Shown here one piece after another: positions 9,201-17,640 of a stretch of 64,000 bases of DNA. Source of the DNA: an uncultured Clostridia bacterium (lineage in GTDB: Bacteria > Bacillota_I > Bacilli_A > RF39 > UBA660); NCBI GenBank assembly GCA_946533175.1, contig CAMNBS010000001.1, positions 38,371 to 102,370 on the forward strand, given 5' to 3'. Made by a program: the position numbers and the translations under genes. The notes under the pieces are model-generated. The model was not told the DNA's origin and did no database searches. It saw nothing but the letters and a program-made list of their open reading frames with translations. Each line of letters starts with the position of its first letter. Position 1 is the first letter of the stretch.

Positions 9201-10808
9201 CTAATTATAACCTCTTACCGTTTTAAAGGCATCTAATAAACTATTCCGTCCATCAAATACTTTTCCATTCGATAATGAAGACATATCATTCAATTGGCTA
9301 TAACTAGCATCACCAAAAGTAATAGAATAAATAGGTATTTCTTTTTTTAGCTCATTATATCCTTTTTCTAAATCACTAAAAGAACCAATATTACCAACAC
9401 CATCTGTCATAATAATAACTGATGAATTATAATTATCATTTTCTTCTTGTAGTATCTTCATTGCTTCTAAAGCTGCTGGAAATAAAGATGTTGCTCCCAT
9501 TAACGATTGTTTATTAATTTCATCTAATAAATACTTCGTATTATTTCCTTTTGCACTCCAAGGCTTATTAACAGATGATCCAAATGCAATAACATCTATT
9601 TTATCTTCTTCCGTAAATTGAATCATACTACTATTAGCTTGATCACTAAATAAATAAGCCATAGCATCTTTTAAATCATTAATTCCCTTTCCAGACATAC
9701 TACCAGAATAATCTAAACAAAAAACAACATGAACTGGTTTTTTTAATTTAGTTTGATATAAAAGCAACGCCTCTTTAATAACCTCATCACTAGGATACTT
9801 CACTGGAGAAATATACTTTGTTGTATCAATTCCCCAATCTTTATTAAAAATATCACTTGGAGCATTGGTGGTTGTTCCACCATACCAAGTACGTCGTCCT
9901 AATTTTAATAAAGTTTCCTGTCCTTCACCACTTAAAATAAAATCTTGAAGTTTTAAGAAAGCTTCTTTTTTCTTAGCATTTTTATTATCTATATATACTA
10001 AAGGTGAATCAGAAATAGTAACACCATCAATAGGATATATAGCATATAATATATCTTTATTTTGTTTTGTTAATTCCTTATTAATATTAATTATTGATGC
10101 CTCATATGTAAAAGCTGCATCATAGTCACCATTGATAAAAGATTTTTCAAGAAAGTCTTCATCTCCGCTTGTTCTCTTAAGACCAGAGAAAAAACTTTTC
10201 AAATCATTTTGTAGTGCAATACTTTTTAAATCTTTACTAGTTAATACATCTGGATTACCCGCTAAAGTACTTAAAATATTTAAATAACTAGAGGCTCCAC
10301 TATTAGTTGTTACAGGATTAGCCATACTAAAGGTTAATTTACCAGATTTAATTAATTCTAGTAATTCCTTCATAGTAACATTTTTACCAATTAAACCTAA
10401 CTCTTTAGCCTTAGCTTTTTTTATTCCAAAAGTAACAGGTGTAATACTTGTTGACTTTAATTCACTTGTAGAAACATTTTTAATCATATTTAACCAAATA
10501 GAATTACTAGCCCAAATAGCATCATACTTTTCACCAGTATTAATCTTATCAACTATTTCTAAATTATCTGCATAAACAACTTGAACCTTAATACCATTTT
10601 CAGATAAATACTTTTTCATTGTTTCTTCTAATACTTTATTTTCAGGAGTTGTTATTAAACTAAACGTATTATCACTATAGACATATTCATCATTATTTTC
10701 ATATTTATTAATTATTTTATTAATTGTTTTTAAGATAAATGATGATCCAAAATAAATAATAACAATTACTATTAAAATTGACCAAAAATTAAACTTACTT
10801 TTATCCAT
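9201..10808 (-). CDS. Binding-protein / von Willebrand A fusion, membrane-anchored
   Basis: 535 aa. An N-terminal anchor (about 8-30, no lipobox) is followed by a solute-binding-like module (about 45-330, with VVYADNLEIVDKINTGEKYD and NPVTTNSGASSYLNIL) and a C-terminal VWA domain (about 355-535). The VWA has an intact MIDAS: DYSGS at 366-370, a Thr in GATSL (about 440) and MTDGVGN (about 470), so it should bind a divalent metal and a protein ligand outside the cell. Second gene of the operon, 3 bases after vanY. Such PBP-VWA fusions with TelA and XpaC suggest an envelope sensing or assembly complex; this role is inference. Confidence 0.8.
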   Translation of the reverse strand: MDKSKFNFWSILIVIVIIYFGSSFILKTINKIINKYENNDEYVYSDNTFSLITTPENKVLEETMKKYLSENGIKVQVVYADNLEIVDKINTGEKYDAIWASNSIWLNMIKNVSTSELKSTSITPVTFGIKKAKAKELGLIGKNVTMKELLELIKSGKLTFSMANPVTTNSGASSYLNILSTLAGNPDVLTSKDLKSIALQNDLKSFFSGLKRTSGDEDFLEKSFINGDYDAAFTYEASIININKELTKQNKDILYAIYPIDGVTISDSPLVYIDNKNAKKKEAFLKLQDFILSGEGQETLLKLGRRTWYGGTTTNAPSDIFNKDWGIDTTKYISPVKYPSDEVIKEALLLYQTKLKKPVHVVFCLDYSGSMSGKGINDLKDAMAYLFSDQANSSMIQFTEEDKIDVIAFGSSVNKPWSAKGNNTKYLLDEINKQSLMGATSLFPAALEAMKILQEENDNYNSSVIIMTDGVGNIGSFSDLEKGYNELKKEIPIYSITFGDASYSQLNDMSSLSNGKVFDGRNSLLDAFKTVRGYN

Positions 10809-10811
10809 ACT

Positions 10812-11663
10812 TTATCCTTTCATTATATATGTAACGTAATATTCTTCATACGTAATACCTAGCTTATTAATTTCAGTAGCTACTTTTTCACCAACGTAAC
10901 GAAAATGCCATGGTTCATATTTATAACCAGTTATAAAGGTTTTTCCTTCCAAATACCTTAATATAAACCCATATTTATATGAATTCTTTATAAGCCAAGC
11001 ATATTCTTTCGTTCTTTCAAAATGAGCTTTAGAACTTGCTGTATTAATATCGCTTGCTAACCCAGTTTGATGTTCAGAGGTTCCAGGACGAGCCGAATAT
11101 GTATCAGCTTTACTAACACCATCACGACTAACATAACTATTATATAAATACTTTTGAGTAGCATAACTACGATACCCTGAAACGTTTCGAAGAGATATTC
11201 CATCTTTTTTAGCAGCATCAACCATTTTCATAAAGAAAGAAGCAGCTTCTTTTTGCATTTGCCCACCACCATATTTTCCCGGCAAATTTACTAAGTTTGG
11301 AACATAATTACTTTTTAAAGTGTGATACTTATTACATAAAACAAGTATTCCATCACTCATATCAGTATTTTCCATATTAGTATAAAAACTATGATCTAAT
11401 CCAATATTAACATAAGTAATAATGGTATCATCATTGTAATCACTATGAAGCTTTTTATAGGCCAAATATCGATCATAATATTTTTCAATATAATTAGCAT
11501 TAACGATATTAAACTCATTACTATGTTCTAAATAAACTGGTTCAGCATTATATTGCATATTTACCTTTGTTTCTAATTGATGATATACTAAAAATTTCTT
11601 CCAAACAAAAATACTAATGAAGATAATAATTAAATATAACAACAATAATAATATTTTTTTCAT
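10812..11663 (-). CDS. VanY-type D-Ala-D-Ala (L,D/D,D) carboxypeptidase
   Basis: 283 aa. An N-terminal transmembrane segment (about 2-20) anchors an extracytoplasmic M15B peptidase. Catalytic and zinc-site motifs are complete: SGYRSY (162-167), SEHQTGLASD with His198 and Asp205, and EPWHFRYVG with Glu250 and His253. It should trim the terminal D-Ala of peptidoglycan stem peptides. It is the first gene of the operon, behind a strong promoter, with a short 5' leader. Nothing nearby suggests vancomycin resistance (no vanRS or vanHAX); a housekeeping wall function is more likely. Confidence 0.9.
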   Translation of the reverse strand: MKKILLLLLYLIIIFISIFVWKKFLVYHQLETKVNMQYNAEPVYLEHSNEFNIVNANYIEKYYDRYLAYKKLHSDYNDDTIITYVNIGLDHSFYTNMENTDMSDGILVLCNKYHTLKSNYVPNLVNLPGKYGGGQMQKEAASFFMKMVDAAKKDGISLRNVSGYRSYATQKYLYNSYVSRDGVSKADTYSARPGTSEHQTGLASDINTASSKAHFERTKEYAWLIKNSYKYGFILRYLEGKTFITGYKYEPWHFRYVGEKVATEINKLGITYEEYYVTYIMKG

Positions 11664-11693
11664 TTTTCTTTCCTTGAAACAACTTCACTATAT

Positions 11694-11722
11694 ATTATAC
11701 AGAAATTTAGCATTTTTAACAA
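11694..11722 (-). promoter_or_regulatory. Promoter of the vanY-VWA-xpaC-PBP-telA operon
   Basis: TTGTTA (11717-11722), 17-bp spacer, TATAAT (11694-11699) on the minus strand. It is the only clear promoter before the terminator at 6226-6247, so the five genes are probably one transcript. Confidence 0.75.
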
Positions 11723-11734
11723 TAGTTAAGGGTA

Positions 11735-11762
11735 CAAAAAAAGAAGTATTAATATACTCCTA
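11735..11762 (-). terminator. Terminator of the rpsF-ssb-rpsR operon
   Basis: Minus-strand stem AGGAGTAT/ATACTTCT with a 2-4 base loop followed by TTTTTTT, starting at the rpsR stop codon. Confidence 0.75.
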
Positions 11763-11975
11763 TTTTGTATAAGGTAAAAGAGCAATAGAACGTGCTTTCT
11801 TAACTTGTTCAGCAATATGTCTTTGATGTTTTGCACATGCACCAGTTACACGTCTTGGTAATATTTTACCTTTATCATTAACATACTTTTTTAATGTTTC
11901 AATATCTTTATAATCAATATCTTTTCCAGTACACATATAGCATACTTTCTTTTTCTTTCTAAAAAACTCTGCCAT
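11760..11975 (-). CDS. rpsR: 30S ribosomal protein S18
   Basis: 71-aa small-subunit protein that binds with S6 to the central domain of 16S rRNA. KILPRRVTGACAKHQRHI is the S18 signature. It is of the Cys-containing form: CYMC near the N-terminus plus the Cys of GACAKH could form a zinc site (known for C+ S18; inferred here). Preceded by AGGAGG. Last gene of the classical rpsF-ssb-rpsR operon, 14 bases after ssb. Confidence 0.97.
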   Translation of the reverse strand: MAEFFRKKKKVCYMCTGKDIDYKDIETLKKYVNDKGKILPRRVTGACAKHQRHIAEQVKKARSIALLPYTK

Positions 11976-11989
11976 TATATCCTCCTTTT

Positions 11990-12478
11990 CTAGAATGGTA
12001 ATTCACTATCACTAACTTCAATTTTTGCACCAAAGTCAGCAAAAGGATCACTTCCATCACTAGCTCCTACGCTAGTATTTCCATCATTAGGAAATTCATA
12101 AGGGGTAGAATTATTGGAATTATCAAAATCTGTAGCAATACTATTGTCTTGATTTCTACTTCCACGTGTATCTAAAAATTGAAAGTTTTCAATAATAACA
12201 TCAGTGGTATATACTTTTTTACCATCAGCGCCATCATAACTACCAGTTTGAATTCTTCCATCAACGGCAATCTGACTTCCTTTAGTTAAATATTTTTTCA
12301 TTGTTTCAGCGCGGTTTCCAAAAGCAACAATATTAATAAAATCCGCTCCTCTTTCTTCACCTTCTCGTTGATATGTTCTATCAACGGCAATACTTGTACG
12401 CATCGTAGCAAGATTACTACTAGTATAACGAAGTTCTGGATCTCTCGTTAATCTACCTATTAAAAATACCTTATTCAT
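11990..12478 (-). CDS. ssb: Single-stranded DNA-binding protein
   Basis: 162 aa. N-terminal OB fold (1-105; MNKVFLIGRLTRDPELRYT and the ADFINIVAFGNRAE core) binds ssDNA at forks. A flexible Asn/Ser-rich linker leads to the acidic tip SDSELPF, which is the docking peptide for replication and repair partners. It lies between rpsF and rpsR as in most Bacillota, so its level is coupled to ribosome synthesis. Confidence 0.97.
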   Translation of the reverse strand: MNKVFLIGRLTRDPELRYTSSNLATMRTSIAVDRTYQREGEERGADFINIVAFGNRAETMKKYLTKGSQIAVDGRIQTGSYDGADGKKVYTTDVIIENFQFLDTRGSRNQDNSIATDFDNSNNSTPYEFPNDGNTSVGASDGSDPFADFGAKIEVSDSELPF

Positions 12479-12495
12479 ATCCTTCTCCTAATTCT

Positions 12496-12783
12496 TTAAT
12501 CTTCTTTTCTTACAACAATATGTCGAATAATATCTTCTGAAATATTAGCAATACGATCAAATTCTTTAACAGCTTCCTTATCACAAGTAACTTTAAATAA
12601 GAAATAACAGCCATTATTGAATTTTTTTACTTCATATGCTAATTCACGTCTACCCATATTAACAACTTCATTAATAGTAGCACCAGCAGCTTCTAAAACC
12701 TTCTTCATATTTTCGCATACAGCATTAGTAGCTTCATCTTCTAAATTAGGTCTTACAATAAACATAACTTCATAGTTTCTCAT
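12496..12783 (-). CDS. rpsF: 30S ribosomal protein S6
   Basis: 95 aa. MRNYEVMFIVRPNLEDEA and GRRELAYEVKKFNNGCYFLF are typical S6 sequences; S6 pairs with S18 on 16S rRNA. The SD AGGAGG (12792-12797) lies 8 bases upstream of the ATG. First gene of the operon, preceded by a structured leader and a near-consensus promoter. Confidence 0.97.
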   Translation of the reverse strand: MRNYEVMFIVRPNLEDEATNAVCENMKKVLEAAGATINEVVNMGRRELAYEVKKFNNGCYFLFKVTCDKEAVKEFDRIANISEDIIRHIVVRKED

Positions 12784-12785
12784 TA

Positions 12786-12846
12786 TTTACACCTCCTTTT
12801 GGACTAAACGGGCTTATCGCCAAGGAGTAATTTCTTACTCGCCAAA
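12786..12846 (-). promoter_or_regulatory. Candidate S6:S18 autoregulatory leader RNA (rpsF leader)
   Basis: Between the promoter and rpsF the minus-strand RNA can form an outer stem TTTGG/CCAAA (12842-12846 with 12798-12802) enclosing a hairpin GAGTAA-GAAA-TTACTC and a small GGC/GCC hairpin followed by CCG. A CCG trinucleotide beside a stem is part of the known S6:S18-binding leader, and the structure abuts the SD. The fold was drawn by hand. Confidence 0.55.
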
Positions 12847-12847
12847 T

Positions 12848-12876
12848 AATATAACATAAATTACTTTTTTATTCAA
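12848..12876 (-). promoter_or_regulatory. Promoter of rpsF-ssb-rpsR
   Basis: TTGAAT (12871-12876), 17-bp spacer, TATATT (12848-12853) on the minus strand, placing the transcript start at the foot of the leader stem. Confidence 0.75.
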
Positions 12877-12914
12877 TAGTTTTAAAAAAATTCACAATAA
12901 ATCTATTTTTAAAC

Positions 12915-12953
12915 TAATTAAAAAAGTAATGCCAGATAATATAACATTACTTT
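12915..12953 (-). terminator. Terminator of the 236-aa unknown gene
   Basis: Minus-strand hairpin AAAGTAATG/CATTACTTT with a 13-base loop, then TTT and AT-rich sequence, just past the stop codon. Confidence 0.75.
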
Positions 12954-12961
12954 CTTTATTT

Positions 12962-13672
12962 TTATTTTCCTCTTCCTTTTTCAACAATATTATCTAAAAT
13001 AACCATTTGAGCTTCAACAAGAGAATTAATTTTTTCTTTCTTTAAAAATTCACGTAATTCTTCTAAATCACTTAATTGTACTTTTAATAATGGACGAACT
13101 CTTCCTTCCCCACGTATTCCACGTATTCCTCTAGGAAAATCACGAAGAGATATTTCTGCCTCAATACCTTTAAAAACCCCTTTATCATATTGTTCAACTG
13201 CTTTAACTACTATAATAGCATGATTAGGAATAGTAAAAGATGGCAAGTATTCACTACAAACAATAATGTTTCCCGTTCCTTCATAGTCAAAATCTCCTTC
13301 AGCGCGAATTTTCATATCACTGTATGTTTTTTCAGCACCATCCAACTTTTCAGATTGAAAAGTAGAAAAATATGTATCTAAAGAGAAACGGCAAGCTCCT
13401 TTATATTCACTATCACTTTTGTAGCTACTATCTTCAAGGCGGGTTACGGTTAATCCTTCACCATCAAAACTTGTTTCATTAACTTCGTTATATACTTCAC
13501 CCCAATGATCAGAATTAAAGTGTCTTTTTCCTCCTGATACTGTCATTTGTAAACGTCGATGAGCAATAATAGCATCTTTAACAAATTCAGGTATTTCTAA
13601 ACTATTATTATCAACGACAGTATTAACTCTTAATAATTTCTCTAATCTTGCAAGTTCATTTTCAACATTCAT
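12962..13672 (-). CDS. Conserved-looking soluble protein of unknown function
   Basis: About 236 aa, no membrane segment or signal peptide. The middle is rich in beta-strand-like, acidic/aromatic stretches (SDSEYKGACRFSLDTYFSTF; AEGDFDYEGTGNIIVCSEYL), then a basic segment with a repeat, FPRGIRGIRGEGRVRPLL, and a helical C-terminus. The family is not recognised. The start is probably the ATG at 13672 (MNVENELARLE), with GAGG 12 bases upstream; the two ATGs at 13684 and 13681 overlap the SD. It is monocistronic with its own promoter and terminator. Confidence 0.7.
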   Translation of the reverse strand: MNVENELARLEKLLRVNTVVDNNSLEIPEFVKDAIIAHRRLQMTVSGGKRHFNSDHWGEVYNEVNETSFDGEGLTVTRLEDSSYKSDSEYKGACRFSLDTYFSTFQSEKLDGAEKTYSDMKIRAEGDFDYEGTGNIIVCSEYLPSFTIPNHAIIVVKAVEQYDKGVFKGIEAEISLRDFPRGIRGIRGEGRVRPLLKVQLSDLEELREFLKKEKINSLVEAQMVILDNIVEKGRGK

Positions 13673-13697
13673 AAAATACATCATCCTCTCTACTTAT

Positions 13698-13726
13698 AGG
13701 ATACAATACATAAATGTTTTAGTCAA
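13698..13726 (-). promoter_or_regulatory. Promoter of the 236-aa unknown gene
   Basis: TTGACT (13721-13726), 17-bp spacer, TATCCT (13698-13703) on the minus strand. Confidence 0.6.
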
Positions 13727-13758
13727 TTATTATTCTGCTATTTGACATATTAAATAAA

Positions 13759-14469
13759 TTATTCTAAAACACTTCGACCAACTTGATATTTCTTATCATA
13801 AATAGTAACTTTTCCACTATTATTACAGATTAAAAGTAAAATATCTTTAACATCTTGATAGCCATTATCCTTTATTTGTTTCATTAACCATTTCTTATCT
13901 TTACCAAAGGCTTTTAAATTGTTTTCCATAATATTTCCATCAATAATTAAATTAGCTGTTAAACCGTTTTCTTTAATTTTTATATCTATATCATTAACTT
14001 TTACTGGAGCATATATTGATTTTGGTAAAAAAGTTACTTTACCACTTACTTCCATAATTGCATAATCTATTTCAGATAGATCAAAATAGCCATCTTCTCT
14101 AGCATCTTGTAATAAATCATTTAAATCAAGTTTTACTCTTTTTAACTGTCCCATACTAATTTTTCCATGTTCCATTAATACAATTGGAACCCCAGAGATA
14201 AATCTACGAGCTATAATACTTTTAGTTGTAATAAATGAAACTAATAGTGAAACAAGCCCATATATACTCATAGCAATAAAAGCATTAAGCATTGTAATAT
14301 CCTTATTTATAGTCATTTCCGCCGCTATATTACCAAGACTAATCCCAATAACATAATCAAAAATATTTAATTGACTAATTTGCTTTTTTCCCATTATTTT
14401 AATAACAAAAAACAAAAATATTAATGAAGTAAATCCTTTAATAATAACATCAATTGTTCCATTAAACAT
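13759..14469 (-). CDS. YetF/DUF421-family membrane protein
   Basis: 236 aa. Three N-terminal transmembrane segments (about 8-27, 37-57, 62-83) with the conserved MGKKQISQLNIFDYVIGISL motif, then the cytoplasmic YetF domain (REDGYFDLSEIDYAIMEVSG, about 120-225). Proteins of this family form oligomeric membrane assemblies; in spore formers some affect spore germination or envelope properties, but the function here is unknown. It is placed between clpB and the 236-aa gene without an obvious shared operon. Confidence 0.85.
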   Translation of the reverse strand: MFNGTIDVIIKGFTSLIFLFFVIKIMGKKQISQLNIFDYVIGISLGNIAAEMTINKDITMLNAFIAMSIYGLVSLLVSFITTKSIIARRFISGVPIVLMEHGKISMGQLKRVKLDLNDLLQDAREDGYFDLSEIDYAIMEVSGKVTFLPKSIYAPVKVNDIDIKIKENGLTANLIIDGNIMENNLKAFGKDKKWLMKQIKDNGYQDVKDILLLICNNSGKVTIYDKKYQVGRSVLE

Positions 14470-14510
14470 AATATCACCAATATTATTTTGGAATTAATAC
14501 AATTAATTAT

Positions 14511-14541
14511 ACAAAAAAATTCCTATATTAATAGGAATTTT
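14511..14541 (-). terminator. Terminator of clpB
   Basis: Minus-strand stem AATTCCTAT/ATAGGAATT with a short loop followed by TTTTT, overlapping the clpB stop. Confidence 0.8.
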
Positions 14542-16627
14542 TTATAAATAAACTTTTATCATAATCAAAAGTAACTACTTCACCATATTTTATTTCACCA
14601 GATATTATTTTTTCCGCAATCATATTCTCAATTGTTTGAGATACAACTCTTTTAAGTGGTCTTGCTCCATAGTTAACATCGTAACCAATATCCACTAAAT
14701 AATCTTTTGCTTTATCTGTTAGTTTAATACGAATATTTTTATCATGTAACCATTCTTCAAGTTCTTTAATAATCTTATCTAATATTTGATATATTGTTTC
14801 TTTACTTAATGGTTTGAAGACAACTATCTCATCTATACGATTAATAAACTCTGGTCTAAAAGTATGTTGAAGTTCTTCTATTACTTTAGCAGTATTGCCA
14901 TTAATAGCATATTCACTACCTAAATTACTTGTCATAATAATAATTGTATTTTTAAAATCAACTGTTCGACCATTGGAATCCGTTATACGTCCATCATCCA
15001 ATATTTGTAATAATAAGTTTAATACTTCTGGATGAGCCTTTTCTATTTCATCAAATAAAACAATACTATAAGGATTACGTCTTACAGCTTCTGTAAGTTG
15101 TCCACCTTCCTCATATCCTACATATCCTGGAGGCGAACCAATAAGACGTGATACACTAAATTTTTCCATATACTCAGACATATCAATTCTTACCATATGA
15201 GTTTTATCATCAAACAGTTCATAAGCAAGTGTTTTAGCTACTTCTGTTTTACCAACACCTGTTGGTCCTAAAAAGATAAATGATCCAATAGGACGATTAG
15301 GATCCTTAATACCAGCTCGTGATTTAATAATAGCTTGACTAACTAGTTTTAAAGCTTCATCTTGCCCCATTACATTTTCTTTCATTTTATCAAACAAATG
15401 TAACAATTTTTCTCTTTCACCACTCATTAATTTAGAAATAGGAATATTTGTCCATTTTGATATAACTTGAGCGATATCTTCTTCATTAACTGTATCACTT
15501 AATAAACGATTTTCAGAATTATGTTTTAACTCTTCCAATTCCTTTTCAAGTCTTGGTATTTCACCATGACGATATCTAGCAGCCGTTTCTAAATCATAAT
15601 TATTTTCTGCTGTTTCTAAAGTAAATTTAGCTTTTTCTAATTCGCTCTTTTTAGCTTTTATTTTATCATTAATACCCTTTTCTTTTTCCCATGATTCTTT
15701 AAGTTTTGCTTCATCTTGTTTTAAAGTATATAGTTTATCTTCAATTTGTTGTAAACGCTTTTTACTAAATTCATCTGTCTCTTTTTTTATTGCTTGTCTT
15801 TCAATTTCAAGAGATAATATCTCTCTTGTTAAAGTATCAAGTTCAATAGGAACAGAATCCATTTGTACTCTTATTGTGGCACAAGCCTCATCAACTAAAT
15901 CAATCGCTTTATCAGGTAAATAACGATCGGTTATATAACGGTTAGATAAAGTAGCTGCACTAATTAAAGCTTTATCGGTAATGCTTACACCATGATGAAT
16001 TTCAAATCTTTCTTTTAATCCACGAAGAATAGTTATAGTATCTTCAACCGTTGGTTCACTAACTTTAATCTTTTGAAAACGACGCTCTAAAGCACCATCT
16101 TTTTCAATATATTTACGATATTCATTTAAAGTAGTTGCTCCAATAACATGTATTTCTCCTCTAGCTAACATCGGCTTTAAAATATTACCAGTATCCATCG
16201 CTCCTTCAGCAGAATTACCCACAATCATGTGAATTTCATCAATAAACATGATGATATTACCTTCACTTTTCTTTATTTCATTTAAAACATTTTTAAGTCG
16301 CTCTTCAAATTCACCACGATATTTAGCTCCAGCAACTAAAGCTGCTAAATCCAATTCCCAAATAGTTTTATTCTTCAAAGAATTAGGAACATCTCCTTTG
16401 GTTATACGATTAGCAAGTCCTTCTACTATAGCGGTTTTACCAACACCAGGTTCTCCAATTAAAACCGGATTGTTTTTAGTTTTTCTTGATAAAATACGTG
16501 TGATACTTCTTATTTCTTCATCTCGCCCAATTACTGGATCAATTTTGCCATCGCGTGATGCTTTTGTTACATCACGGCCATATTTTTCAAGAACATTTTC
16601 TTCTTTTTGATTTTCTTGATTATACAT
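14528..16627 (-). CDS. clpB: ClpB disaggregase lacking the N-terminal domain
   Basis: Hsp100 that extracts proteins from aggregates with DnaK. About 699 aa against roughly 860 for ClpB, because the Clp_N repeat is absent; the protein begins with a 25-residue linker directly before DPVIGRDEEI. AAA-1 has GEPGVGKT and IIMFIDEIH, a full coiled-coil M domain of about 110 residues follows, then AAA-2 with GPTGVGKT and IVLFDEIEKAHPE. No IGF loop is present, so it should not dock ClpP. The start at 16627 has GAGGTG (16634-16639) 6 bases upstream; the longer frame would begin inside the CIRCE operator and the promoter. Confidence 0.93.
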   Translation of the reverse strand: MYNQENQKEENVLEKYGRDVTKASRDGKIDPVIGRDEEIRSITRILSRKTKNNPVLIGEPGVGKTAIVEGLANRITKGDVPNSLKNKTIWELDLAALVAGAKYRGEFEERLKNVLNEIKKSEGNIIMFIDEIHMIVGNSAEGAMDTGNILKPMLARGEIHVIGATTLNEYRKYIEKDGALERRFQKIKVSEPTVEDTITILRGLKERFEIHHGVSITDKALISAATLSNRYITDRYLPDKAIDLVDEACATIRVQMDSVPIELDTLTREILSLEIERQAIKKETDEFSKKRLQQIEDKLYTLKQDEAKLKESWEKEKGINDKIKAKKSELEKAKFTLETAENNYDLETAARYRHGEIPRLEKELEELKHNSENRLLSDTVNEEDIAQVISKWTNIPISKLMSGEREKLLHLFDKMKENVMGQDEALKLVSQAIIKSRAGIKDPNRPIGSFIFLGPTGVGKTEVAKTLAYELFDDKTHMVRIDMSEYMEKFSVSRLIGSPPGYVGYEEGGQLTEAVRRNPYSIVLFDEIEKAHPEVLNLLLQILDDGRITDSNGRTVDFKNTIIIMTSNLGSEYAINGNTAKVIEELQHTFRPEFINRIDEIVVFKPLSKETIYQILDKIIKELEEWLHDKNIRIKLTDKAKDYLVDIGYDVNYGARPLKRVVSQTIENMIAEKIISGEIKYGEVVTFDYDKSLFIKNSY

Positions 16628-16648
16628 ACATATCACCTCACCAATTAC

Positions 16649-16676
16649 ATTATACACTATTTTTAGCACTTGTCAA
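16649..16676 (-). promoter_or_regulatory. clpB promoter
   Basis: TTGACA (16671-16676), 16-bp spacer, TATAAT (16649-16654) on the minus strand; both hexamers are perfect consensus. The -35 lies inside the CIRCE spacer. Confidence 0.9.
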
Positions 16677-16689
16677 GTAGGAGTGCTAA
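16663..16689. promoter_or_regulatory. CIRCE operator (HrcA site) of clpB
   Basis: TTAGCACTT (16663-16671), 9-bp spacer, GAGTGCTAA (16681-16689): a CIRCE inverted repeat with one mismatch from TTAGCACTC-N9-GAGTGCTAA. It covers the -35, so HrcA should repress clpB directly. hrcA itself is not in the window. Confidence 0.93.
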
Positions 16690-16700
16690 TTATATTATAT

Positions 16701-16730
16701 TAAAAAAATACCTATTTTATAACAGGTATT
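16701..16730 (-). terminator. Terminator of ftsEX
   Basis: Minus-strand stem AATACCT/AGGTATT with a 10-base loop followed by TTTTT, a few bases beyond the ftsX stop. Confidence 0.8.
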
Positions 16731-16734
16731 CTAT

Positions 16735-17640
16735 TTATACTTTCAAATATTTTTTTACAGCTGATGATGAACCTATCATACCAACAACCGCTCCAATTAA
16801 AAGAATAAATAATGATATTTTAAAAACTATTTCGCGAGGAGGAACTAGTGTAACTATTTCAGTTAATAGTTTACCACCTAAAACATCATAAATATAATAA
16901 TATCCATAAACAACTGATGCAATAGGAATAATTGATCCTATTATACCAATTAACATTCCTTCAAAAACAAAAGGCATTTTAATTGAAAAATTACTTGCCC
17001 CAACAAGACGCATAATTGATATTTCTCTTTTTCGAGAAAAGATAGTTAACTTAATAGTATTAATAATTAAAAATACTGTGACAATAATCAATAACACTGC
17101 TACAATGAATGAAAATCTTTGAATTCCATCTCCAGCTGCTAATAATTGTTCAATAACACCTTCACCATACTTAACGAGTGTTACCTTAGATAAATTTTGA
17201 ATAGATTTAGCAGTTTCCTTTAATTTATGAGAATCTTTAACTTTAACAATATAAATATTCTGTAGGGGATTCTCTTCTTCATCCCACTCACTCATAATAT
17301 TATTAAATGTTTCACTGCCATCCATCATTTCTTTTTTTATTTCTGCCTTACTTTTAAAAGTTACATAATCTGGATCAACATTATCAATTCCTTTTATCTG
17401 TGTTTCTAACGACGTAATATCAAAATTATCAGCATCATTACTAATAAAAATATACATAGATAAATCACTTTCTATTTTATCAGTTGTCTCATTAACATTA
17501 TAAAAGATAATTAATGATACACCAACAATTAATAAAGTAATTAGAACACACGTAATAGATGCAATTGATAAGGAAAAATTTCGCCCAACGCTTTTGAAAG
17601 CATCACGAATACTTCTTCCTATAACTCTAAAGAACTTCAT
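16735..17640 (-). CDS. ftsX: Cell-division protein FtsX
   Basis: 301-aa integral membrane partner of FtsE. The ABC-like complex transmits a signal to extracellular peptidoglycan hydrolases during growth and division. One TM near the N-terminus, an extracytoplasmic loop (about 50-155) and three C-terminal TMs; NTIKLTIFSRKREISIMRLVGAS is the FtsX/MacB-type coupling segment. The start is the ATG at 17640 (MKFFRVIGRS), which overlaps ftsE by 14 bases with AGGGG 9 bases upstream; longer in-frame starts would run deeper into ftsE. Confidence 0.95.
   Translation of the reverse strand: MKFFRVIGRSIRDAFKSVGRNFSLSIASITCVLITLLIVGVSLIIFYNVNETTDKIESDLSMYIFISNDADNFDITSLETQIKGIDNVDPDYVTFKSKAEIKKEMMDGSETFNNIMSEWDEEENPLQNIYIVKVKDSHKLKETAKSIQNLSKVTLVKYGEGVIEQLLAAGDGIQRFSFIVAVLLIIVTVFLIINTIKLTIFSRKREISIMRLVGASNFSIKMPFVFEGMLIGIIGSIIPIASVVYGYYYIYDVLGGKLLTEIVTLVPPREIVFKISLFILLIGAVVGMIGSSSAVKKYLKV

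Noticed and set aside
10812..11663. Vancomycin-resistance role for the VanY-like gene
   Set aside because: No vanHAX or regulator genes nearby; the operon context points to a general wall or envelope role.
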